Made by a program: the position numbers and the translations under genes. DNA of 64,000 bases. Origin: JAZKHE01 sp040385525. Its GTDB lineage: Bacteria > Bacteroidota > Bacteroidia > UBA4408. The stretch is from NCBI GenBank assembly GCA_040385525.1, contig JAZKHE010000004.1, forward strand, positions 248,001 to 312,000, given 5' to 3'. Shown one piece after another: positions 53,531-61,471 of this stretch. Within the stretch, counting starts at the first letter, position 1. Every line of letters starts with the position of its first letter. The notes below the pieces were generated by a model. It did not search any database. It saw only the letters and a list, made by a program, of their open reading frames with translations, and was not told the DNA's origin.

Positions 53531-54703
53531 ATGTCTTTATCATTCGACAATACCCAAATAGCTTTTGAAAGCAAAACCAACAAAGATTTAAATCGTTCAT
53601 ATTGGTTGTTTAAAATGGTTGGAAATCCTTCGTTAGTAATTGTTGGCGAAAAACTAACGCACTTTGCTTTAGCTACACATTTACCAATAAATGGTATGAT
53701 TAAAGCCACCATTTTTAAACAATTTTGCGGTGGCGAAAACATTAGCGAATGCGAAACTGCCATTAACCAGTTGGCAAAATATAAAATAGGAACCATTTTA
53801 GATTATTCTGTTGAAGGAAAAGAAAGCGAAACCGACTTTGACGCAACAATGAACGAAACAATTGCAACTGTTTTAAAAGCAAAAGGAAACAAAGCAATTC
53901 CGTTTAGTGTTTTTAAAGTTACAGGCTTGGCACGATTTGCTTTGTTAGAAAAAGTAAACGCTAAACAAACACTTACTGATGCAGAACAACAAGAGTTTAC
54001 TCGAATTAAAAACAGAGTAGAAAAAATTTGCCGTACAGCTTTTGAAAACGATGTGCGTATTTTTATTGATGCCGAAGAAAGTTGGATACAAGATGCAATT
54101 GATGATTTAGCAAACGATATGATGCGTTTGTTTAATAAAAACAAAGCAATAGTTTACAACACCTATCAGCTGTATCGCCACGATAGATTAGCTTATTTAA
54201 AGCACTCAGTTGAAAATGCAATTGCCAATAATTTTTATTTAGGTGCTAAATTGGTTCGTGGCGCATATATGGAAAAAGAAAGAGCTAGAGCCGTAGAAAA
54301 AAATTATCCATCGCCCATTCAATCCGATAAACAAGCTACCGATAGAGATTATGATTTAGCTTGCGAATACTGTATTGAAAACAATACACGTGTTGCTTTT
54401 TGCGCAGGTACACACAACGAACTTAGCTCAAAAAAATTAGCCGATTTAATGCTGCAAAAAAACGTATCGAAAGATAATGAAAACGTTTTCTTTTCGCAAT
54501 TATTAGGCATGAGCGACCACATCAGCTACAACTTATCTAAAGCGGGCTACAACGTGGCAAAATATGTTCCATACGGACCAGTAAAAGAAGTTTTACCATA
54601 CTTAATTCGCAGAGCAAAAGAAAACACGTCTGTAAAAGGTCAAACTGGCCGAGAGCTTGGCTTAATAATGAAAGAAAAAGCAAGAAGAGAAGCGGAGAAA
54701 TAG
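53531..54703 (+). CDS. Proline dehydrogenase (monofunctional)
   Basis: A 390-residue PRODH-family protein with no P5C dehydrogenase part. FAD-dependent TIM-barrel motifs include YNTYQLYRHDRL, LGAKLVRGAYMEKERARA, FCAGTHNE and the substrate-binding YLIRRAKENTSV near the end. It oxidises proline to pyrroline-5-carboxylate at the inner membrane and passes electrons to quinone. The sequence is longer than minimal bacterial PRODH (about 300 residues), with an N-terminal helical extension as in Bacteroidota and eukaryotic forms. Confidence 0.93.
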   Translation: MSLSFDNTQIAFESKTNKDLNRSYWLFKMVGNPSLVIVGEKLTHFALATHLPINGMIKATIFKQFCGGENISECETAINQLAKYKIGTILDYSVEGKESETDFDATMNETIATVLKAKGNKAIPFSVFKVTGLARFALLEKVNAKQTLTDAEQQEFTRIKNRVEKICRTAFENDVRIFIDAEESWIQDAIDDLANDMMRLFNKNKAIVYNTYQLYRHDRLAYLKHSVENAIANNFYLGAKLVRGAYMEKERARAVEKNYPSPIQSDKQATDRDYDLACEYCIENNTRVAFCAGTHNELSSKKLADLMLQKNVSKDNENVFFSQLLGMSDHISYNLSKAGYNVAKYVPYGPVKEVLPYLIRRAKENTSVKGQTGRELGLIMKEKARREAEK

Positions 54704-54954
54704 TTATGAGTTTTGAATTATGAGTTATGAGTTTGGGATTTAGGAAATTGGCGGATTATTGAGTTTGTTCAATTACTGTTTGAAGTTTAAATTTTTAACA
54801 CAAAATTTAAGCTTGATTAAGTTAACAATCATTATAGATTTTAAGCAAATACAAAAATTAAAATTCTCTTTTATTTAATTCTTCTCATTAGAATAGTAAT
54901 CGTTTAATTATTTTTATATATTTATCTATTAATTTCAGTTAAGATTTTTGATAA
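54704..54954. other. Gene-free 251-nt stretch with microrepeats
   Basis: Between proline dehydrogenase and the large SprB-type gene. Its first part (about 54704-54740) is a run of imperfect TTATGAGTT units, like other microrepeats in this window. The remainder is AT-rich with no clear hairpin terminator, RNA gene or open frame. TATATTTA near 54918 is a possible weak -7 element for the next gene. Confidence 0.5.
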
Positions 54955-57900
54955 ATGAAAAATATTTACCTTCTTTTAGCATTGTTTTTTTTCATAGGTT
55001 TTAAAAGTTATGCGCAACCAGGTGGAGCTACTTGTGCAGCGGCTTTAGCAAATAGAGTGGTTTTGCCATTTAGCCAATCTGGTTTAAGTAATTGTGGCGC
55101 AAATAATATAAGCAGCACTAATGTTACTACTTGTAATGCTTCGTGGGATTATCAATATTTGAATGGCGACGATAGAATGTATGTTTTTATTGTTCCCAAC
55201 TACGTTTCAACTATTAGTATAGATTTTACCTCAAGCTCTCAAAATGTTGGTTTATTTTTGTATCAAGGTTGTCCAAACACCGCAACAGCTTGCACTATGG
55301 CAAGCACTGGAGCTAGTGGTAATCGTTCCTTGGTTTCAAGCGTAGTACCAGGGCAAACGTATTATTTAATTGTAAGTTCAAATCCAAATGCCACTAGTCC
55401 AACGTATCAATGTCATTCTAATTATACCTTAAGTATAACACCAGTAGTTAATGTTACTCCCACTTCGCAAGACTGTTTAGGAGCAATAAACCTTTGTCAA
55501 TCAATGGGATACTATAGCTTTCCAAGCCCAATGGGAGGAAGTACGGGTAGTTTTCCAGCGGAACTTAATACTGGTTCAACATGTTTACTTAGTTCTGAGG
55601 TAAATAGTACCTGGTTTAAATATGTTGCTCAAGCAAATACTGAGTTTAGTTTTACTATAACTCCTGATGTTCCTCAAGATTATGATTATGTAGTAATTGA
55701 TATTACTAATTCTTCTTGTTACGATATTTATAATAGTACGTCTCAGTTAGTAGATTGTAATTATAGTGCATCTAATGGTGCAATTGGCGCAAATGGTATG
55801 TTGGGATTTCATCCTCCTGTGAGTGTTATAGCTAATCATACTTATATGATTTGTGCAAACAATTATTCTGATACACCTAGTCAAGTAAATTTTGATTGGT
55901 CAACAGCTATTCCTTTTGGCTCAAGCCCTACAATTACTTCGGTTGTAACACCAACTCAATGTAGTGTAAACTCTATTGATGTTAATTTTTCAAAGGCAGT
56001 TAGATGTAATTCATTTGATTATACCAAGTTTGTAGTAACTGATGGAACCAGTACATACACCATTGACACATCGCCAGGATTAAATAGTTGTGTGCCTGCT
56101 GATTTGGCAATTACTAGCAAAACATTAACTTTTAATACTCCTTTAACTCTTGCTTCTACCTACACATTGTATACCTATCAAAATGCTTTTATTGATGTTT
56201 GCGGAACACCAAACTTTTCAACGAGTGTTTTAACTTTTACTGTTTCTGGTGTAGCAGATCCTATTCTAACTTCAATAAATTCACCTATTCAATGTGGAGA
56301 AAATTCAATTGTAGTTAATTTTGCGAAACCAATTGTTTGTGATCAAATCGATTTAAGTAAATTTTTGTTATCAGATGGAACAAGCACATACACAATTAAT
56401 ACATCTGCCGGTTTAAATGCTTGCATGCCAAGTGATTTATTAGTTACAAGCAAAACATTAACTTTCTTTAGTCCTTTAACTGATGGTATCTATACATTAT
56501 ACGCTTATCCAAATGCTTTTTTTGATTTTTGTGGCAACACAAACCTTTCAACAAATATTTTAACATTTAGTATTTCAAGTGGAGCAGTACCAGCAGTTAC
56601 TTCAATAAACACTCCTATTCAATGTGGCGCAAATTCTTTTGGTATTAATTTTGTAAAACCTATTGTTTGCGATGAAATAGATTTAAGTAAATTTTTATTA
56701 TCAGACGGAACAAGTACATATACAATAAATACATCTGGCGCTTTAAATAGTTGCACACCAAGTAATTTAGCTATTACAAGTAAAACAATAACCTTTAATA
56801 CAAATTTAACTAGTTTGGTAACTTATACTTTACAAGTTTTTCCAGGTGCAATTAAAGATGAATGCGGAAATGGAAATTCAACAACAAACATTTTAACATT
56901 TACTCTAAATCCATATATTTTTATTGTTAACGGCAATACCAATATTTATAATGGTTTCAGTACTTCATTAACTGCAACTGGACCTGGCACTTTTACATGG
57001 AATAACGGTTATGTAGGCAATACACAAAATTATTCGCCAGCACAAACTACAACAGTAAGTGTTACAGGTATTAATACGGGAGGTTGTTCCTATTCCGTTC
57101 AAAAAACTATATCGATTATTCAAAATTCTGCTGGCAACTCTGCATGTAATACAGCTGAAAATAACCAAGTTACGTTGCCATATTTTGAAACTAATTTAAA
57201 CAATTGTGGCTCCAATGTTTTTAGTGCTACAAATACGTTTGCCTGTGGTAATGCCGATTATTTGGGTGGCGATGATAGACTTCATGTATTTACGTCATCA
57301 ATAAGTGGTTTTGTTATTTGTTCGCTTACAACTGTTTCTACAACAACTAATATAGGTTTAATGCTTTATGAAGATTGTCCTACCAACGGAAATTGTGTTG
57401 CAAATAGTTATGGAAACGGAGGAACAAGATTTTTACAAGGAGAAGTAACAGCTGGACAAACTTATTTTTTATTGGTAAGTACCAAGCCAACACCAAATTG
57501 TATTACAAGTTATACACTATCAATTTCTGAGCCAGGCGCACCATTACTGGGAACACCTAAGGTAGATTGTATAGCTGCTACTCCTGTTTGTTCTAATTAT
57601 TATTATGAAAATATTGCCCCTACTAACGAAGGTTTACCTCCATTTAATAATGAAATTAATCCGAATTTTAGTTGTCTTAATACAGGTGAAAGAAAAGGAG
57701 TTTGGTATTCAATAAATACAACAAGCCCTGGTAGTTTTACATTTGAAATAGATCCTAGTAATAATTCTGATGATTATGATTGGGCTTTGTTTGATATCAC
57801 AAATTATTCTTGCTCGGATATATTTAATAATTCTTCTTTAGAAATAAGCTGTAATTATAGTGGAGCTTCAGGAAATACAGGTATTTCTTCAATTCTTACT

Positions 57901-59586
57901 GGTCAACAATGGGAATCAGCAATAAATCTAGCTTCGAATAGACATTTAATGTTGTATATTTCAAACTATACACAATCAACAGATGGTTATGCAATTAGTT
58001 TAGGAGGTTCTGCTACATATACAGATACCGAAGGCCCAACTGTTAGTGGTATTACAACTCCAACCTGTGGTGATTCTACTTTAATAGTAAACTTTACCGA
58101 GCCTGTAATATGTGTAGAAATTGATCCCACAAATTTTATTTTAGAAGGTCCTGGAGGCCCTTATACTATAGCCCAAACATACATTAGTCCTAATTGTGGT
58201 GGCGCATCATTATACACAACTGTATCTAACTATACAATTAAATTTAATCCGCCTTTAACAACATCTGGTGTTTATACCTTTTCGTCAATTTCAGGAGTTC
58301 AAGCTGTACAAGACAAATGTGGCAATTCTAATTTAACAAATCCAAGTCAGCCATCATTATTTACAACATTTACAATTTCTTCATTAAGCGCTACTGCATC
58401 TGTTTTATCTAATGTAAATTGTGTTGGAGGCAATGATGGTTTAGCTACTGTAAATGTACCAACTAGTAACGCATCATATACTTATTTGTGGAACTCTATT
58501 CCTGCACAAACAACCCAAACAGCCAGTGGCTTGAGCGTAGGAACTTATTCAGTAACCGTAACATCGCCAAATGGCTGTTCATCAGTTGCTGCAACTGCAA
58601 CAATAACACACCAAAACTTATTTACTTCTGCATCTGTTATAACTAATGCGGTTTGTTTTGGTAGCAATAACGGATCTGCGACGGCAGTTGTACCATCTAA
58701 TACAATAACTTACACATATCTTTGGAGTACAACACCAGCGCAAAGTAATAAAGTAGCAACAGCTTTGGTAGCAGGAACCTACACAGTTACTATAACGCAT
58801 CCCTCAGGTTGCGGAACAAGTATTTCTACTGTAACAATAACACAACCACCAGAAGTACCAAAGCCAGCAATACCAGTAAAAGAATTTGTTTATTGTAAAG
58901 ATTTTGTGGCACCAATATTAGTAGCTACTTATACTGGTCCAGATGTAGGTCAAATAAGATGGTATACAACACGAGTTGGCGGTATTCCTTCATTTACAGC
59001 ACCAACTCCTTCCACAAATACCCTAGGAAGAAAAACATATTATGTAAATCAAACAAAATTTGGTTGCCAAAGCCTCAGAGATTCAATAATTGTTGATGTA
59101 ATACCCAATGCAGATGCATCAATAACTTTAAATGAAAATACTGCAACAGCTAATGTAACAAATGCAACATACCAATGGATTACTTGTGATGGTAATATAA
59201 TTAGTGGTGCTACTTCTCAGTCATTTCAACCACTTACTAATGGAAGCTATGCAGTTACTGTTACTCAAAATGCTTGCACAGATACATCTGATTGTTTTCA
59301 AGTAACAACTGTTGGCTTAAGTGAAATAAATAAAAACCAAAATCTATATATCTATCCCAACCCTAATAATGGTGAGTTTAGTTTAGAACTTAATAATATA
59401 ACAAAAGGGATTTATACTATACAAATAACTAATGCATTGCAGCAAATTATTTCGCACCAAAACATTATAGTTGAAGGACAAAATTTAAAACAAAATATAA
59501 ACCTAAAGCAATCTAGTAAAGGTGTGTACTTTATTAAAATTAATGGAGAAAGATTTAATGAAATACGCAAAGTTATAGTTGAGTAA
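54955..59586 (+). CDS. Very large SprB-repeat T9SS surface protein with internal block duplication
   Basis: A 1543-residue secreted protein; the signal peptide ends YAQ at about 21. The layout is repetitive: a PPC-like domain (about 22-160) and a YDYVVIDITNSSC-type domain (165-315), three Ig-like units of about 107 residues (320-650, each with SDGTSTYTI-like and TSKTLTF strands), then a second PPC-like domain (735-870), a second YDWALFDITNYSC-type domain (875-1020) and a fourth Ig-like unit. Two SprB repeats follow (about 1145-1300, TYLWN...AGTYTVT). The end is a type A T9SS sorting domain beginning YIYPNPNNGEFSL. It should be a cell-surface protein, possibly an adhesin. Positions are approximate. 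Confidence 0.85.
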   Translation: MKNIYLLLALFFFIGFKSYAQPGGATCAAALANRVVLPFSQSGLSNCGANNISSTNVTTCNASWDYQYLNGDDRMYVFIVPNYVSTISIDFTSSSQNVGLFLYQGCPNTATACTMASTGASGNRSLVSSVVPGQTYYLIVSSNPNATSPTYQCHSNYTLSITPVVNVTPTSQDCLGAINLCQSMGYYSFPSPMGGSTGSFPAELNTGSTCLLSSEVNSTWFKYVAQANTEFSFTITPDVPQDYDYVVIDITNSSCYDIYNSTSQLVDCNYSASNGAIGANGMLGFHPPVSVIANHTYMICANNYSDTPSQVNFDWSTAIPFGSSPTITSVVTPTQCSVNSIDVNFSKAVRCNSFDYTKFVVTDGTSTYTIDTSPGLNSCVPADLAITSKTLTFNTPLTLASTYTLYTYQNAFIDVCGTPNFSTSVLTFTVSGVADPILTSINSPIQCGENSIVVNFAKPIVCDQIDLSKFLLSDGTSTYTINTSAGLNACMPSDLLVTSKTLTFFSPLTDGIYTLYAYPNAFFDFCGNTNLSTNILTFSISSGAVPAVTSINTPIQCGANSFGINFVKPIVCDEIDLSKFLLSDGTSTYTINTSGALNSCTPSNLAITSKTITFNTNLTSLVTYTLQVFPGAIKDECGNGNSTTNILTFTLNPYIFIVNGNTNIYNGFSTSLTATGPGTFTWNNGYVGNTQNYSPAQTTTVSVTGINTGGCSYSVQKTISIIQNSAGNSACNTAENNQVTLPYFETNLNNCGSNVFSATNTFACGNADYLGGDDRLHVFTSSISGFVICSLTTVSTTTNIGLMLYEDCPTNGNCVANSYGNGGTRFLQGEVTAGQTYFLLVSTKPTPNCITSYTLSISEPGAPLLGTPKVDCIAATPVCSNYYYENIAPTNEGLPPFNNEINPNFSCLNTGERKGVWYSINTTSPGSFTFEIDPSNNSDDYDWALFDITNYSCSDIFNNSSLEISCNYSGASGNTGISSILTGQQWESAINLASNRHLMLYISNYTQSTDGYAISLGGSATYTDTEGPTVSGITTPTCGDSTLIVNFTEPVICVEIDPTNFILEGPGGPYTIAQTYISPNCGGASLYTTVSNYTIKFNPPLTTSGVYTFSSISGVQAVQDKCGNSNLTNPSQPSLFTTFTISSLSATASVLSNVNCVGGNDGLATVNVPTSNASYTYLWNSIPAQTTQTASGLSVGTYSVTVTSPNGCSSVAATATITHQNLFTSASVITNAVCFGSNNGSATAVVPSNTITYTYLWSTTPAQSNKVATALVAGTYTVTITHPSGCGTSISTVTITQPPEVPKPAIPVKEFVYCKDFVAPILVATYTGPDVGQIRWYTTRVGGIPSFTAPTPSTNTLGRKTYYVNQTKFGCQSLRDSIIVDVIPNADASITLNENTATANVTNATYQWITCDGNIISGATSQSFQPLTNGSYAVTVTQNACTDTSDCFQVTTVGLSEINKNQNLYIYPNPNNGEFSLELNNITKGIYTIQITNALQQIISHQNIIVEGQNLKQNINLKQSSKGVYFIKINGERFNEIRKVIVE

Positions 59587-59655
59587 GCAATTTTATTGTT
59601 TTTGAATTTTCAGTAAATTATTGATTTGTTTTGAAAAAAAACTTGAGTCCCTAAA

Positions 59656-59684
59656 CCATCAACCAAAAACCGTCAACCAAAAAC
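59656..59684. repeat. Short direct repeat (TCAACCAAAAAC units)
   Basis: Two copies of TCAACCAAAAAC separated by CG, next to the stop of the DUF4258 gene. It belongs to a scattered type of microrepeat in intergenic regions of this window. Confidence 0.5.
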
Positions 59685-60106
59685 TAATCACAAGCGCAAG
59701 TATCTTTTTCTAAACCTAAATCTATTGCTGTAATAATTTTAGTTTCTAAATCGCAAAGACCGCAAATAATTCTAACGTTCTGCCCATCTGCTGTTTTGCC
59801 TTCTAAAGCATATTTTTTACAAGGTTTTTCGTGTACCTCGCTTTTATCGTAGTTTACAGAGCCATTAATAAAAAGTTGTTTTATTTCTTGTTCAGTAATT
59901 CCTCTGCATTCCATTCGGCAAGCACCATGTTTTGTTAAAACAAATGCTCTGCTTTTAAGTTGATCTTTAATAGTTTGCTCTGGTGTTTTAAAGTACGATT
60001 TATCTTTAAAAACCATAAAATACATGGCTAAAGAACCTATCAATGCACCAAAAACAAAAAGACTTACACGCTTAACATTTTTCGTTTTTTTTTCTCCAAT
60101 TATCAT
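59684..60106 (-). CDS. DUF4258 domain protein with N-terminal membrane anchor
   Basis: A 140-residue protein with one N-terminal membrane helix (about 15-33) and a DUF4258 domain: FVLTKHGACRMECRGITEQEI, with the conserved His and Arg pattern, then a short beta region with CGLC and TKIITAIDL. DUF4258 proteins resemble toxin-type mRNA interferase folds, but their function is not established and here the domain is membrane-anchored and secreted-side or cytoplasm-side by unknown orientation. It follows alanine dehydrogenase by 3 nt, so the two form an operon. Confidence 0.8.
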   Translation of the reverse strand: MIIGEKKTKNVKRVSLFVFGALIGSLAMYFMVFKDKSYFKTPEQTIKDQLKSRAFVLTKHGACRMECRGITEQEIKQLFINGSVNYDKSEVHEKPCKKYALEGKTADGQNVRIICGLCDLETKIITAIDLGLEKDTCACD

Positions 60107-60109
60107 AAT

Positions 60110-61330
60110 CTAAATCACTGCCATTATTAAATCAATGTCTTTGTAAGGTAAATTAAATGTCTCACCTAAAAACTGATTAGTTAAAATTCCGTTGTAAATA
60201 TAAACGCCATGTCTAACGCCTTTGTCTTTGCGTAGCATCGATTCCATTCCGCCACGCTCTCCCATATCTAAAATTATTGGAGAAAGAACGTTGCTTAACG
60301 CTAAAGATGCAGTTCTTGAAACACGCGATGCAATATTAGGAACACAATAATGTGTTACACCATATTTGCGGAACGTTGGTTTAGTATGGTTGGTAACTTG
60401 CGATGTTGCAAAACAACCACCTTGATCAATACTAATATCAATAATTACCGATCCAAATTTCATATCGCTTACCATTTCTTCAGAAACTACACAAGGTGTT
60501 CTTCCTTCTGGAGCACGAATAGCACCAATAACAACATCGGCTGTAGTTAGCGCTTTTGCTAAAACGTGAGGCTGAATTACAGAAGTATAAATTCTACTTC
60601 CAATATTACTTTGTAATCTTCTTAAGCGCGATAATTTATCATCAAATACTTTTACGTTGGCACCCAAACCTATTGCTGCTCTTGCTGCAAATTCGCCTGC
60701 AGTTCCAGCCCCAATAATTACAACTTCTGTGGGGGCAATTCCTGTTATACCTCCAAAAATACTACCTTGTCCGTTATTAATATTACTTAAATTTTCTGCC
60801 GCAATTAAAACAGATGCAGTGCCCGCTATTTCGCTCATAGAACGAATTACAGGGTAAACACCTTCATCATCTCTAATAAAGTCGAAAGCAATTGCATTTA
60901 CTTTTTTCTCCATCAACTTCTTCACATAATTTTCGGGCTGAATTGTAAATTGCAAAGCAGAAATTAATGTTTGCTTACGTTGCAAAAATTCAATTTCTTC
61001 TAACGAAGGTGGAGCAACTTTTAAAATAATATCTGCTTTATAAACTTCTTCCGTACTATAAGCTATTCTTGCACCAGCTTCGCTATAATCTTTATCGTCG
61101 TAGTTGGCTTCTTTACCAGCATTGGTTTCAACAACAATTTGATGACCATTTGCAGTTAATAAAGCAACAGCATCAGGCACAAGAGCAATTCTGTGTTCTT
61201 GAAAAGATGTTTCTTTAGGAATTCCAATATATAAATCACCTTTTTTATGAGGAACCTCAAGCATTTCTTCTTGTGGCATTAATCCGCCTTGATGTTTCAT
61301 CGAAAGCAAAATATCTTTAGAACCAAGCAT
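60110..61330 (-). CDS. ald: Alanine dehydrogenase
   Basis: A 406-residue enzyme of the alanine dehydrogenase/PntA family. The N-terminal domain has IGIPKETSFQEHRIALVPD with the substrate-binding Arg and a catalytic-region lysine in KVAPPS; the NAD domain has VVIIGAGTAGEFAARAAIGLG and VKVFDDKLSRLRRLQ, and the later DISIDQGG is characteristic. It converts L-alanine to pyruvate and ammonia with NAD. An N-terminal extension of about 35 residues precedes the core, as in Bacteroidota members. It is first in a two-gene unit with the DUF4258 protein. Confidence 0.93.
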   Translation of the reverse strand: MLGSKDILLSMKHQGGLMPQEEMLEVPHKKGDLYIGIPKETSFQEHRIALVPDAVALLTANGHQIVVETNAGKEANYDDKDYSEAGARIAYSTEEVYKADIILKVAPPSLEEIEFLQRKQTLISALQFTIQPENYVKKLMEKKVNAIAFDFIRDDEGVYPVIRSMSEIAGTASVLIAAENLSNINNGQGSIFGGITGIAPTEVVIIGAGTAGEFAARAAIGLGANVKVFDDKLSRLRRLQSNIGSRIYTSVIQPHVLAKALTTADVVIGAIRAPEGRTPCVVSEEMVSDMKFGSVIIDISIDQGGCFATSQVTNHTKPTFRKYGVTHYCVPNIASRVSRTASLALSNVLSPIILDMGERGGMESMLRKDKGVRHGVYIYNGILTNQFLGETFNLPYKDIDLIMAVI

Positions 61331-61425
61331 AGGTTATTTCAATAAGTTGTTCAAAGTTACGATTTATAAAAGTCTATTTCAATTAATTAAAAATGTTTAC
61401 TAATAGCAAATTGTTAGAAACAAGA

Positions 61426-61451
61426 AAGAGGCGGAAACTCCGCCTCTTTTT
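61426..61451. terminator. Strong terminator hairpin
   Basis: AGAGGCGGA (61427-61435), loop AAC, TCCGCCTCT (61439-61447), with flanking A and T runs on both sides. It lies 21 nt past the stop of the minus-strand T9SS gene and most likely terminates it; the run of T on the plus strand would also allow function in the other direction. Confidence 0.8.
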
Positions 61452-61471
61452 CACATTATTTTAGCAATTTA

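Noticed and set aside
53803..54144. 113-residue minus-strand frame
   Set aside because: Antisense shadow within proline dehydrogenase.
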